Below, piece by piece: positions 15,633 through 24,646 of a stretch of DNA of 35,630 nt (positions within the stretch are counted from its first letter, which is position 1; every line of letters starts with the position of its first letter). The stretch comes from CAZRIZ01 sp964600285 (lineage in GTDB: Bacteria; Patescibacteriota; Saccharimonadia; Saccharimonadales; Saccharimonadaceae), in the NCBI GenBank assembly GCA_964600285.1, contig CAZRIZ010000006.1:1-35630 (forward strand), read 5' to 3'. Under the pieces are notes generated by a model. That model saw only the letters and a list, made by a program, of their open reading frames with translations. It ran no database searches and was not told where the DNA came from. Made by a program: the position numbers and the translations under genes.

Positions 15633-16994
15633 TTATTTTCTGTCAAGATATTTAATTAGTACTTGACGCAGATCCTTTACTTCTTCAATAAAATTAGTAT
15701 TTTGGTCCCCTTTTGGACCAATCGCTGACACAAAACCAAGTTTTTTAGCTTCTTTTATGCGCTGACCGGTGAACTTTACACTTCGAACTTCACCACCCAA
15801 GCCAATTTCCCCAAAAACAACTTTATTCTGATCTATTTTACGCCCAGTTGCATTTGAAGCAATAGCCATGACTACCGCCAGGTCAGCCGCTGGATCGTTA
15901 AGTTTTAAGCCACCCACAACATTAACATAAATGTCCTTATCGGACAAGTTAAGCTTGGTGCGTTGCTCTAAAACAGCTATCAGCAGGTTCATCCGATTAG
16001 TATCAAATCCGGATGAAGTTCGCTTCGGATAGCCGAAGTTTGTCTTATTTACTAAAGCCTGTATTTCCACCAACAGCGGTCGGTTGCCCTCTAGCGACGC
16101 TAGAATAATTGACCCGTCTTGATCAGTTCGTTCTTTCAAAAGGTGCTCTGACGGGTTTTTGACAACCCTCAGGCCAGACTCTAACATTTCCAGAATCGCA
16201 ACTTCGTTAGTTGAACCATAGCGGTTCTTACTAGCGCGTAGTGTTTTGAAGCTACCATATTTATCGCCTTCAAACTGCAACACCACATCAACTAAATGTT
16301 CTAATATTTTTGGCCCCGCAATACTGCCCTCTTTCGTAACGTGCCCCACTAGAACTAGGGCCGTGTTGGATGATTTGGCCGCTCTGATTAAAATATTAGA
16401 TGAGTTAGTTACCTGACTTACTGAACCAGGCGCTGAACTAATTTCATCAAGCTGTAGGGTTTGTACGGAATCAACTACCGCAAAATCATATGCACTAGAA
16501 GAGATTGTATTGGCAATATCGGCAGCATTGACCGATGAGGCAAACTCAATCTTAACGTTAGCTGGGACCTTCAAGCGGCTGGCTCTGTCTGCCACTTGCC
16601 CAAATGACTCCTCGCCACTGACATATAAAACTTTTTTACCAGAAGTGACTATAAAGCTAGACAGCTGCATTAACAGAGTACTTTTGCCCACACCGGGATG
16701 CCCCGCTAAAAGAACCACACCCCCTTCAACAAATCCGCCCCCTAACACAAAATCTAGCTCATCTATACCGCTCGCCATCCTAAGAACAGGCTTTAACCTT
16801 GTTTCTTGGTTTAACGCCTCTGTCTTTAGAACGCTGGCTCTTTGCTGACTCCGCCCAATTGCAGTCTTCGGGGCTTCAGCAATCACCTCTTCAACTAAAG
16901 TATTCCATTCGCCACAATTTTCGCAGCGGCCGCTCCAGCGTCGGTGGGCTGCACCACAATTTTGACAAACAAACTGACTCTTTGCTTTAGCCAT
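15633..16994 (-). CDS. radA: DNA repair protein RadA
   Basis: 453 residues, full length. RadA is a RecA-like, DnaB-type branch-migration helicase in recombination and repair. The N-terminal zinc finger has C10-x2-C13 and C24-x2-C27 with W-S-G-R-C. Walker A is GHPGVGKST (98-106). The family KNRFGST motif appears as K-N-R-Y-G-S-T, with a conservative Phe to Tyr change. The C-terminal Lon-like domain ends in GLGGEVRSV...KKLGF. Its ATG lies 14 bases after the metallopeptidase stop. There is no SD, but TAAAAT ends 6 bases upstream, so it may have its own leaderless transcript. Confidence 0.95.
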   Translation of the reverse strand: MAKAKSQFVCQNCGAAHRRWSGRCENCGEWNTLVEEVIAEAPKTAIGRSQQRASVLKTEALNQETRLKPVLRMASGIDELDFVLGGGFVEGGVVLLAGHPGVGKSTLLMQLSSFIVTSGKKVLYVSGEESFGQVADRASRLKVPANVKIEFASSVNAADIANTISSSAYDFAVVDSVQTLQLDEISSAPGSVSQVTNSSNILIRAAKSSNTALVLVGHVTKEGSIAGPKILEHLVDVVLQFEGDKYGSFKTLRASKNRYGSTNEVAILEMLESGLRVVKNPSEHLLKERTDQDGSIILASLEGNRPLLVEIQALVNKTNFGYPKRTSSGFDTNRMNLLIAVLEQRTKLNLSDKDIYVNVVGGLKLNDPAADLAVVMAIASNATGRKIDQNKVVFGEIGLGGEVRSVKFTGQRIKEAKKLGFVSAIGPKGDQNTNFIEEVKDLRQVLIKYLDRK

Positions 16995-17000
16995 AACTAT

Positions 17001-17006
17001 ATTTTA
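17001..17006 (-). promoter_or_regulatory. Possible -10 for a leaderless radA transcript
   Basis: TAAAAT on the minus strand ends 6 bases before the radA ATG. It sits just after the stop of the metallopeptidase gene. There is no TGn extension, so this is the weakest case of the group. Confidence 0.35.
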
Positions 17007-17008
17007 CC

Positions 17009-18025
17009 CTATAAGGTCGGCGCTGGCGAGAGCGAGTGAGAATCTAGACTTTGACTAAGCTGGCTATACTGAGTAGCGTTGCTGTTATATTCCTCGATTA
17101 GCTGGTTAATTTCTTTAATTTTCTGAGTCAACAAATCCCTTTCCGAATTGATTGACTGTGACCGCTGTAGCAGCAACCTTCGATCCGCCATAAACCCTCT
17201 CTCCTCGTGATAATACCCTTCGTTAACGCGCTTGTTGAAGATGGCAATATCATTATTTAGCTCTGACAATCTGACTTCATAGGTCGCCTCAGATTGTCTT
17301 AAATCTTTCTCTAACTGAGATATCTCGCTCTTGAGATGCTCTGCTCGTTCGCGCAAACTGTCAAACTGCGATCGGTAATCGTTAAAGAATCCCAGAACCA
17401 CCTTGCGTTGTAAAAAATACCTGGAGTAATATTCTTCAAGCTCGGACGATAAATTTTCCACCTCCGTCCCTAAAATAGAATGTAGCTCATTGGTAATAGA
17501 GCTTGGGTCGTTACGCTTGTAATACTCTAGTCGCTTCTCTAGATCGTCATCTTTTATAGAATCATAATTCTGGTTAATTAATTGATCTATTTTATCTTTC
17601 TCTAAAAAATTCAGTCGAGCGTAGGCAGCGTGTAAAAGCTCATGCGCTGCTGTTGTTTCCATGACCCCACTAAGCTTTGGCTCAGTGATATTGTAGACGA
17701 ATATGCGATCATCATCATAACAACCCAGAATAGCTATCGACGTTTCGTGGCTTTCGCAATAGGAATTAAATTGGTCTGCCAGCTCAACACTTGGTCGCGA
17801 AGACAAGAACAAATTCTCAGCTGAGCTAGTTAACCTTATCTTACCCGTGATTTCTAAGACTTGCTGATCGGGTGTATAATTCTGGCGATTCACAAAATCA
17901 AGCCAAAGACGAGGTTGCATAATTTCAGCCACTAAAGCCCCCAAAACGGTCAGCAATAAGAGAATTACTAAAACACGACTAAAGCGAAATTTCTTTGCCT
18001 TTACTTTGTACTGAGAATTCGTCAC
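17009..18025 (-). CDS. Membrane-anchored HExxH metallopeptidase-like protein with coiled coil
   Basis: 338 residues, starting at GTG overlapping the TAG of clpC by one base. A basic start and one membrane segment (about 16-34) place the rest outside the cell. Residues 50-200 form a domain with H128-E-L-L-H132 in T-T-A-A-H-E-L-L-H-A-A-Y, the zinc-binding and catalytic motif of zincins. E180 or E187 (TNELHSILGTE) could be the third ligand, as in gluzincins. C90 and C101 could form a disulfide. From about 205 to 325 the sequence is heptad-rich coiled coil, ending in a Ser-rich tail. I do not know a named family. It is probably a surface protease, placed between a stress ATPase and radA. Confidence 0.72.
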   Translation of the reverse strand: MTNSQYKVKAKKFRFSRVLVILLLLTVLGALVAEIMQPRLWLDFVNRQNYTPDQQVLEITGKIRLTSSAENLFLSSRPSVELADQFNSYCESHETSIAILGCYDDDRIFVYNITEPKLSGVMETTAAHELLHAAYARLNFLEKDKIDQLINQNYDSIKDDDLEKRLEYYKRNDPSSITNELHSILGTEVENLSSELEEYYSRYFLQRKVVLGFFNDYRSQFDSLRERAEHLKSEISQLEKDLRQSEATYEVRLSELNNDIAIFNKRVNEGYYHEERGFMADRRLLLQRSQSINSERDLLTQKIKEINQLIEEYNSNATQYSQLSQSLDSHSLSPAPTL

Positions 18026-20490
18026 TAGCGAACCTTCACAGTTTCTGTATTATGGCTCTCGAGTACAACCTCTCCTAGCTTATTTGTGTCCAAAATCACA
18101 GTATCGCCTTTTTTAACTTTTCCAGAGATGATAGCCTCGGATATCGGTCTTTCTAGTTCGGACTCGATCAAGCGTCTTAGTGGTCTAGCCCCACCATTTT
18201 GCTGAGCAGTTTCGGAAACTAGCTGACGCTTCAAGCTATGTCTAATTTTCAAACCATATCCTAAATTATTAATGCGCTTCTGCAAGTCGTAGAGCAATAA
18301 GCTAGCAATTTTGTTTAGACTGGCAACATCTAGGTGTTTGAAGACAACCACACCGTCGAAACGGTTAATGAGCTCTGGACGCATAAATTTGGCCAAATCA
18401 CGTCGCACAACCAAGCCAGCTTCATCTTGACTAGATTTACCAAAACCTAAGTCGTCGTTTTTAGTCAGTCGCTCGCTACCCAAATTACTGGTTAAGATTA
18501 TAATCGTATTGGTAAAGTCAACTTTGCGACCCTTGGCGTCAGCTAGACTACCATCTTCCAGTATCTGGAGTAAGATATTAAATATCTCTGGGCTAGCCTT
18601 CTCAATTTCGTCAAACAGAACAACTCGATATGGCCGTCGCCTAACTGCATCCGTTAACTTAGCGCTATCATCATAACCAACATAGCCGGCCGTCGCGCCA
18701 AGTAACCCACTAATTGTATGTTTTTCGCTAAACTCACTCATATCAATCTTAAGTAAGGCATCTTTACCTCCAAACATCTCTTCTGCTATAACTCTGGCAA
18801 GCTCAGTTTTACCAACACCACTCGGACCCATAAAAATAAAGGATCCAATTGGTCTGTTACCAGACGCAACACCGCTTCGTGAGCGTTTCAGCGCGTCGGA
18901 TACTAGTTTTATGGCCTCACTCTGCCCAACCACTCGTTTAGCCAAAATCTCCTCTAGCCCAATTAGACGCGCCTGCTGGTTCTTTTCGATTTGCTGTACA
19001 GGAACACCAGTGCGCAGACTAACGGCTCGCGCCACGTCATCAACTGTTAATTCCATTGGTTTTTTAGTACTTTTCGGCGGTTGATGAATTTCTTTATACA
19101 AACCGTCAAACTTAGTTTTAAGCTCGGCGGCCCGTTGAAAGTCCTCTGTGTTTATGGCCTCTTCTAAATTAAGGCGCATAATATTAAGTTTCTTGATTTT
19201 TTTCTGCACCCCGGGACTGATGTAGCCATTCTTAACCTTTAGCATCGCCGCAGCCTCGTCAATCAAGTCAATCGCTTTATCTGGCAAAAATCGCTCTGAA
19301 ATGTAGCGCGTGGACAGATCTACTGCCGCGATAATAACATCGTCGTTCAAGCTAATGTTATGATGATCGGCATATTTTCGACTAATGCCCCGCAACATCG
19401 CAATGGCTTGTTCCCTAGATGGTTCTAGAACGTCAATTAGCTGGAAACGTCGCTCTAAAGCCGCGTCTTTCTCGATATATTTTCTGTAATCATCAAATGT
19501 TGTGGCGCCGATTAGTTTAATTTGTCCACGCGCCAAGGCCGGTTTGAGAACATTTGCAGCATCGATCGAGCCTTCTGACGATCCAGCTCCGACCAGAAGA
19601 TGTAGCTCGTCAACAAAGACAATTAGTCGACGATCTGCTTTTAGCTCGTCAATAACACGATGGATTCTTTCTTCAAATTCGCCTCGAAACTTCGTGCCAG
19701 CTACTAAGCCAGTCAAATCTAGTTCAATAATTTGGCTATCAATTAGACTAGCTGGAACTTGCCCAGCCGCTATGCGCTGAGCTAATCCTTCTACAATAGC
19801 GCTCTTACCCACACCCGGCTCACCAACTAAGACCGGGTTCGATTTAGTTCGTCGCGATAAGACCGTAATGACCCGTTCTACCTCTCGATCGCGCGCTAAA
19901 ACCGGATCTAATTGTCCAGCGGCCGCCATACCAGTTAAGTTTGTGCCAAAGCGACGCAAGATAGAATTCTGTGCCAGCTTTTTTTGGTCAGATACAAAGT
20001 TTCTGCCGTCAACTTCACTTCGCGCCAGCTTAAGCAGCTGTCGATCAAAATATTGTCGTAGCTGGTCCCGTAATTCCTCAATATCGGCATCCATCTTGAC
20101 AAGTAGTGCGTGAACTTGAGAGTTTTTTTGCTCCAACATGGCGTACAAAATATGCTCGGTGCCTAAGTGCTGTTGGTTATATTCACGTGCCACGCTCCAA
20201 CCCATACCAATAGACAATCTAGCTGATTCACTCAATACTTTAATAGCCGCCAAATCCGTCAAGTTCTTACCGTCTTGCACACCTAAGAGATTACGAACTT
20301 TATCAAAAGTTACGCCAACATCGTTTAAAAACTTAGTGGCAATCGCTTCAGGTTGTGCCAAAATACCCAGTAGTAAGTGCTCCGTGCCGATATAATTACT
20401 ATTTGTTAATTGTGACCATAAATCAGCACTAACCAAGCTGGCTTTTGCATTCTGTGTTAAATTACCAATTAACTCTCCAAAATCTTCCAT
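18025..20490 (-). CDS. clpC: ClpC-type AAA+ unfoldase
   Basis: 821 residues, typical of ClpC. It feeds unfolded substrates to the ClpP protease. Two N-terminal Clp repeats (about 1-145) precede AAA domain 1, with Walker A GEPGVGKS at 223-230 and FVDELHLLVGAG. A UVR-like coiled middle region (LEEAINTEDFQRAAELK) follows, then AAA domain 2 with Walker A GPSGVGKTE and LFDEIEKASPE. No ClpP gene is in the window. It heads the clpC, metallopeptidase, radA, PIN-TRAM unit, with its own promoter in the 56-base gap after nusA. Only a weak AAGG precedes the ATG. Confidence 0.95.
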   Translation of the reverse strand: MEDFGELIGNLTQNAKASLVSADLWSQLTNSNYIGTEHLLLGILAQPEAIATKFLNDVGVTFDKVRNLLGVQDGKNLTDLAAIKVLSESARLSIGMGWSVAREYNQQHLGTEHILYAMLEQKNSQVHALLVKMDADIEELRDQLRQYFDRQLLKLARSEVDGRNFVSDQKKLAQNSILRRFGTNLTGMAAAGQLDPVLARDREVERVITVLSRRTKSNPVLVGEPGVGKSAIVEGLAQRIAAGQVPASLIDSQIIELDLTGLVAGTKFRGEFEERIHRVIDELKADRRLIVFVDELHLLVGAGSSEGSIDAANVLKPALARGQIKLIGATTFDDYRKYIEKDAALERRFQLIDVLEPSREQAIAMLRGISRKYADHHNISLNDDVIIAAVDLSTRYISERFLPDKAIDLIDEAAAMLKVKNGYISPGVQKKIKKLNIMRLNLEEAINTEDFQRAAELKTKFDGLYKEIHQPPKSTKKPMELTVDDVARAVSLRTGVPVQQIEKNQQARLIGLEEILAKRVVGQSEAIKLVSDALKRSRSGVASGNRPIGSFIFMGPSGVGKTELARVIAEEMFGGKDALLKIDMSEFSEKHTISGLLGATAGYVGYDDSAKLTDAVRRRPYRVVLFDEIEKASPEIFNILLQILEDGSLADAKGRKVDFTNTIIILTSNLGSERLTKNDDLGFGKSSQDEAGLVVRRDLAKFMRPELINRFDGVVVFKHLDVASLNKIASLLLYDLQKRINNLGYGLKIRHSLKRQLVSETAQQNGGARPLRRLIESELERPISEAIISGKVKKGDTVILDTNKLGEVVLESHNTETVKVR

Positions 20491-20502
20491 AGTTCAGCCT
20501 TA

Positions 20503-20531
20503 ATTATACCTTGACCAAGGTTTAACTGCAA
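20503..20531 (-). promoter_or_regulatory. Promoter of clpC
   Basis: On the minus strand TTGCAG (20526-20531) and TATAAT (20503-20508) are separated by 17 bases. The predicted start is near 20495, so the leader would be only about 5 bases. No CtsR-type heptad repeat operator is visible. Confidence 0.6.
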
Positions 20532-20546
20532 AAATAAGCGTAAAAT

Positions 20547-21656
20547 CTACTCAACGTCCTCAATTGCAGACAACAGAGCATCTTCGGCGTTTTTGCGAAC
20601 TTTCTTAGCCTTTACCTCAAGTGGAGTGATGTCAATCTCGTAGCCAGCTAATTTACTAGCTAGTTGAACGTTTTGACCACCACGACCAATAGCAATGGAC
20701 TGTTGATCTGCCGCTACATAGGCCTTGGCTGTCTTTGATTTCTCATCAATCTCGACCTTGGCAATCTCAGCTGGACTCAGCGCATTATAAATCAAATCTG
20801 CTGGATTTTCGCTGTAACTAATCACGTCAATCTTCTCTCGGTCGCCAATTTCCATTTGTACAGTTTGAATACGCACACCATGCCCGCCAACTAACGTTCC
20901 AACTGGATCAATTCCAGGAACATTTGACACAACGGCAATTTTCGTCCTCACACCAGGATCACGCGCTAAGGCCTTAATTTCAACAGCACCATTTTCCATT
21001 TCTGGAACTTCGTTGCGGAATAGTTCTACGATAAATTGCTTATCAGCCCTACTAAGAATCAGTTGAGTACCGTGTAAACCCCTGTCAATTTCTTTTATTA
21101 AAACTTTAATACGGCTACCGACGCTATAAAATTCGCCAGGAATCTGTTCTCGTTTTGGAATAATGCCAACTCCCTTACCTAGCTCAATATAGACAGTGCC
21201 TCGGTCAACTCGCGCTACCGAGCCATTAACGGTCTCGCCAATTCGATCTTCGTATTCGGCAATCATAACTTCTTTCTCAGCTTCTTTTAAGCGCTGAGTA
21301 AAGACCTGCTTGGCAGTTTGTGCCGCCACTCGACCAAAACTAGTAACCGTGAATTTATCTTCAATTGTGCCACCAAGTTCAGCCGTTTTTTTAATTTTCT
21401 TAGCATCTTCTAGGCTAATCTGGTTGACTTCATTATCTGGTTCTTCTACGATTTCTCGGACCACATAAACAGTCGCTTCGCCGTTATTAGTATTTAAGTC
21501 AGCTCGTACGACTTGGTCGCGGTCACCATTATCGCGTCGCCAAGCCGCAGCAATAGCTTGCTCCACGATTTCCAGTACCTTCTCTTCTGGTAGATTCTTC
21601 TCGTCAGCAATAACTGGCACGAGAGCCAAAAGTTGTTTTAGATTCAATTCTTCCAT
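20547..21656 (-). CDS. nusA: Transcription termination/antitermination factor NusA
   Basis: 369 residues, a usual length for NusA without the acidic C-terminal repeats. The N-terminal RNA-polymerase-binding domain (1-125) has the typical opening with EEKVLEIVEQAIAAAW. An S1 domain follows (about 135-200: GSVARVDRGTVYIELGKGVGIIP), then two KH domains (about 200-345) with DPVGTLVGGHGVRIQ and AIGRGGQNVQLASKLAGYEIDI. It binds RNA polymerase and nascent RNA at pauses. The usual neighbours rimP and infB are absent. An AAAGGAAAC SD precedes the ATG, and the leader contains a hairpin. Confidence 0.95.
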   Translation of the reverse strand: MEELNLKQLLALVPVIADEKNLPEEKVLEIVEQAIAAAWRRDNGDRDQVVRADLNTNNGEATVYVVREIVEEPDNEVNQISLEDAKKIKKTAELGGTIEDKFTVTSFGRVAAQTAKQVFTQRLKEAEKEVMIAEYEDRIGETVNGSVARVDRGTVYIELGKGVGIIPKREQIPGEFYSVGSRIKVLIKEIDRGLHGTQLILSRADKQFIVELFRNEVPEMENGAVEIKALARDPGVRTKIAVVSNVPGIDPVGTLVGGHGVRIQTVQMEIGDREKIDVISYSENPADLIYNALSPAEIAKVEIDEKSKTAKAYVAADQQSIAIGRGGQNVQLASKLAGYEIDITPLEVKAKKVRKNAEDALLSAIEDVE

Positions 21657-21688
21657 AGTTTCCTTTCTATAATCACCTCATTAAAACA

Positions 21689-21708
21689 TCCGACCCTCAC
21701 TGGCCGGA
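21689..21708 (-). promoter_or_regulatory. Hairpin in the nusA leader
   Basis: On the minus strand TCCGGCC pairs with GGTCGGA (7 bp, one G-T wobble) around a 6-base loop, followed by TGTTTTAATG. It lies about midway between the predicted transcription start and the SD. It could pause or attenuate transcription, but the U-tract is short. Confidence 0.45.
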
Positions 21709-21725
21709 TAATTCAGAATAATATC

Positions 21726-21754
21726 ATTATACACGTTAGGCTCAGCATTTACAA
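21726..21754 (-). promoter_or_regulatory. Promoter of nusA
   Basis: TTGTAA (21749-21754) and TATAAT (21726-21731) on the minus strand are separated by 17 bases. The predicted start near 21719 leaves a leader of about 62 bases holding the hairpin and SD. Confidence 0.65.
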
Positions 21755-21887
21755 GAATTTAATTTGCAAGACCATAGCACATCACCTTCTTTTATCTTAT
21801 TTTTTGACCATATCGCAACCTAAAAAACATAGACGAAAACAAACGTGTTATGACGTAGTTAAGGGTTAATAATAAGGAACGAGTTAT

Positions 21888-22307
21888 ATGGATGATTCAG
21901 TAGACAAGGTAGCGATAGAGATTGTAAGACTGCAAAATATTAGATTACACGCTTCAAGGGTGAAGGTGCCCATGCCAAACAACTGGAAGCGACAGCGAGT
22001 ATCCGACGATCCGCATGAAATATTTTTCTATACGAACCCACCATTCAAGCTGAGACTATTCGGTGACGGGGTAATCTATACAATTCAAAAGGGTGAAACC
22101 TTTGACGACCGAATGCAAAAAGTAATTGCTAATACGAAGCGATCTATAGCCGACCAAGACAGCTTGCATAACACCGATCCAGATAAGTGTCTACTGCCCT
22201 ATAAAGAGCTCACCAACCCACAAGGTATCCAATTTAAGACATTTGTTCAAGATATAATATATATTAAAGATGGCCTGAAGAGGTTTATACGTTCGACGGT
22301 AGCATAA
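21888..22307 (+). CDS. Hypothetical protein, probably the 5' part of a frameshifted gene
   Basis: 139 residues, not recognised. It has an AAGGA SD 9 bases before the ATG. The protein looks soluble and has no signal peptide, with aromatic and beta-type stretches (EIFFYTNPPFKLRLFG; QFKTFVQDIIYIKDGLKRF). It stops at TAA (22305-22307), but the next frame (+1) opens at once, after a TAG at 22300-22302. That frame continues as plausible protein to 22509, so the original product was probably about 205 residues. It is divergent from nusA and ends just upstream of the RNase J promoter. Confidence 0.55.
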   Translation: MDDSVDKVAIEIVRLQNIRLHASRVKVPMPNNWKRQRVSDDPHEIFFYTNPPFKLRLFGDGVIYTIQKGETFDDRMQKVIANTKRSIADQDSLHNTDPDKCLLPYKELTNPQGIQFKTFVQDIIYIKDGLKRFIRSTVA

Positions 22308-22509
22308 TTTTGCGGACAACAACCCGCCCCATCTTGGCGATCCAGGCGCACCAGTCAACCCCGATTTTTACCAGCTTACTTTATCAATGGGGTCGTTTAA
22401 CTACCCAGCAGAACAAATCAAACTAGGAGAGATTAGCAATGAAGACGAGCCGACGACCTTCCTACTTAGTACATTTGAAAATATATTGAGTGGAATTACC
22501 ATAAGGTAA
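22303..22509 (+). pseudogene. Out-of-frame continuation of the 21888 gene
   Basis: Read from 22303 in the +1 frame, this stretch encodes 68 residues to the TAA at 22507. It begins H-N-F-A-D-N-N-P-P-H-L-G-D-P-G and includes PDFYQLTLSMGSFNYPAEQ and FLLSTFENILSGITIR. The composition is protein-like, with no start codon or SD at its head. Frame 0 can pass into it only in the few bases after 22301, which fits a single extra base in the present sequence. This accounts for most of the 325-base gap before RNase J. Confidence 0.55.
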
Positions 22510-22538
22510 AATCTTAGTTTCTATCTGACCGAGTCCTA

Positions 22539-22567
22539 TTGACAAAAAGCTTTTGGCTTGGTATAAT
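22539..22567 (+). promoter_or_regulatory. Consensus sigma-70 promoter of the RNase J-G3E GTPase unit
   Basis: TTGACA (22539-22544) and TATAAT (22562-22567) are separated by exactly 17 bases, and the -10 also carries the TGn extension. This is the strongest promoter in the window. The predicted start near 22574 leaves an AT-rich leader of about 59 bases with AAGGA before the ATG at 22633. Confidence 0.85.
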
Positions 22568-22632
22568 GGAATTTAATAGTTAATTAATCTTTTAATTTTC
22601 AATTTAGAAATTCAAATAAGGAATTACATTTA

Positions 22633-24645
22633 ATGGGACAAACAAGAATTAAGAATGCTGGCAACACGCCCAAAGCTAATTTTAGGCGTGGCGGCAACAA
22701 CCGACCAGCACAACCAAAAAATCAACCGCGCAATCAAAAAACTGCGCAAAAAATGCGCCCAAAGGTGCAAATATCTACCACTGTTAGACGTGGTGAGGTT
22801 TTACGTGCGCAGCGTATGCTGGCTAGTGACGTAACCATGCGCGCCACCCAGCATATTGTTAATAATCCAGTCAACAAATCAGCCTTCAACGGCAATAGTG
22901 GACAACAGGTTTCGCCAATCGCTCTAAAAAAGGTGCGATCAAACCCCAATGCCGTGCGCATTATTCCACTAGGTGGTCTAGGTGAATCTGGTATTGGAAA
23001 AAACATGACTGTGATTGAATATAAAGACGAAATTATTGTTATTGACATGGGAACGATATTTCCAAATGCCAACGACTACCCAGGCATTAATTATATGGTG
23101 GCCGACACTAGCTATTTAGAAGAAAATCGACATAAGCTTAAAGCTTTTGTCTTTACACACGCCCACCTTGATCACATTGGAGCTACAAAAATTATTTTGC
23201 CAAAATTCCCCAACGTGCCAGTCTACGGCACAGCCTTTACGATCGGTATGATCGATCGACAAATGTCAGAGCTTCCTCATGAATACAATATAAATTATCA
23301 GACTATTGATCCACACGCGCAACAGCAAGTTCAAGTTTCTCAGCATATATCTATGGAATTTGTGCACGTTCTGCACTCAATCCCTGGATCGGTAGCGTTA
23401 GTTTTTCGCACACCCAACGGAATTATCGTGCACTCTGGTGACTGGCGCTTTGAAAAGAATCCAGTCAAAGAACCTTTTGATATGCCAAGATTACTAGACA
23501 TAGCTCAAAAAGAAGGCATTGATCTGCTACTAAATGAGTCAACAAACATTGATGTTCCTGGAACTCATCCGACAACTGAAGCTGAAATTGGTGACAATAT
23601 TGGTGAAGTTATGGACCAATTCCCTGACAGTAGAATTATTGTCAGCTGTTTCTCTTCGCAAATCTACCGTATTGGTTACATTCTCGATGAAGCTGCCAAA
23701 CATGGTCGTAAAGCTGCTTTTGCTGGCTTTAGCATGATTAATAACGCAGAAATTGCTCTACGAACAAAAGAATTAAAGGTTCCTAAAGATACTGTTATAA
23801 AAATCGAGGACACCGTTAGAATACCTGACGGAAAGGTTACGATTATTTGCACAGGGAGCCAAGGCGAGCTAAACGCCGTCTTAAACCGAATGGCCAGTGG
23901 AGCTCATAAATATATAAAGATTAAGGGCTCTGACGTCATCCTGTTTAGCTCAAATCCAATTCCAGGAAACGAGCCACAAGTAGTTAATACTGTCGACGGG
24001 TTGTTGCGTGAAGGCGCTAGCGTCATCCAAAACGGCCGAGCTCACTTAACTGGCATTGGACCAATCCACTTGTCAGGCCACGCCTATTATGATGACCACG
24101 TAATTTTTGTTAAATCGCTAAACCCTCGCAACTACATGCCAGTCCACGGACAGTTCTTCATGTTAGAGCATAACGCCGAAATGGCTCACAACGTTGCCGG
24201 GATAGACAAGAAAAATATTTTAGTATGTGACAGCGGAGACATAGTCGAACTCTTGCCTGATAAAACTATCCGTAAAAACGGACGAGTCCGTGTTGGAAGC
24301 ATCATGTTCGACGACAAGGACAACGAAGTCAACGATGCTGTAGTTAAAGATCGTCTGCACATTGCCTCTCAAGGAATAGTTGTGCTTGTCATGATGATCA
24401 ACAAGAAAACCGGCCGACTAGCCAAGACCCCAGATATCATATCGCGAGCTTTCATTTTCCTGAAGGATAACGAGGAATTAATGAGCCGTATCAGACACTA
24501 CCTAAAGATAAAAGTCGACAAAGACGGTCGAGCCAGTGAAGACTTGAAAGAACTAAAAGACGAAATCAAGGACGACGTCTCGCAAATTCTTTATGACGAA
24601 ACCGGACACACGCCAATTATTATTCCAGTAATTAACCTGTTTTAA
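22633..24645 (+). CDS. rnj: Ribonuclease J
   Basis: 670 residues, longer than the usual 550-560. RNase J is a metallo-beta-lactamase/beta-CASP endo- and 5'-exoribonuclease for mRNA decay and rRNA maturation. Residues 1-105 are an unusual Asn/Gln/Arg/Lys-rich, probably disordered extension. The catalytic core starts with R-I-I-P-L-G-G-L-G-E-S-G, has the zinc site H176-A-H-L-D180-H181, H-S-G-D-W, and the beta-CASP motifs CFSSQIYR, GFSM and NGRAHLTG...HLSGHAY. A C-terminal domain follows (about 560-670). It shares a unit with the G3E GTPase one base downstream and has a consensus promoter. Confidence 0.95.
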   Translation: MGQTRIKNAGNTPKANFRRGGNNRPAQPKNQPRNQKTAQKMRPKVQISTTVRRGEVLRAQRMLASDVTMRATQHIVNNPVNKSAFNGNSGQQVSPIALKKVRSNPNAVRIIPLGGLGESGIGKNMTVIEYKDEIIVIDMGTIFPNANDYPGINYMVADTSYLEENRHKLKAFVFTHAHLDHIGATKIILPKFPNVPVYGTAFTIGMIDRQMSELPHEYNINYQTIDPHAQQQVQVSQHISMEFVHVLHSIPGSVALVFRTPNGIIVHSGDWRFEKNPVKEPFDMPRLLDIAQKEGIDLLLNESTNIDVPGTHPTTEAEIGDNIGEVMDQFPDSRIIVSCFSSQIYRIGYILDEAAKHGRKAAFAGFSMINNAEIALRTKELKVPKDTVIKIEDTVRIPDGKVTIICTGSQGELNAVLNRMASGAHKYIKIKGSDVILFSSNPIPGNEPQVVNTVDGLLREGASVIQNGRAHLTGIGPIHLSGHAYYDDHVIFVKSLNPRNYMPVHGQFFMLEHNAEMAHNVAGIDKKNILVCDSGDIVELLPDKTIRKNGRVRVGSIMFDDKDNEVNDAVVKDRLHIASQGIVVLVMMINKKTGRLAKTPDIISRAFIFLKDNEELMSRIRHYLKIKVDKDGRASEDLKELKDEIKDDVSQILYDETGHTPIIIPVINLF

Positions 24646-24646
24646 T

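Noticed and set aside
21731..21850. ACACGTT and AACGTGT inverted pair flanking the nusA-hypothetical intergenic region
   Set aside because: Seven-base matches more than 100 bases apart are expected by chance. There is no evidence of a common regulator.
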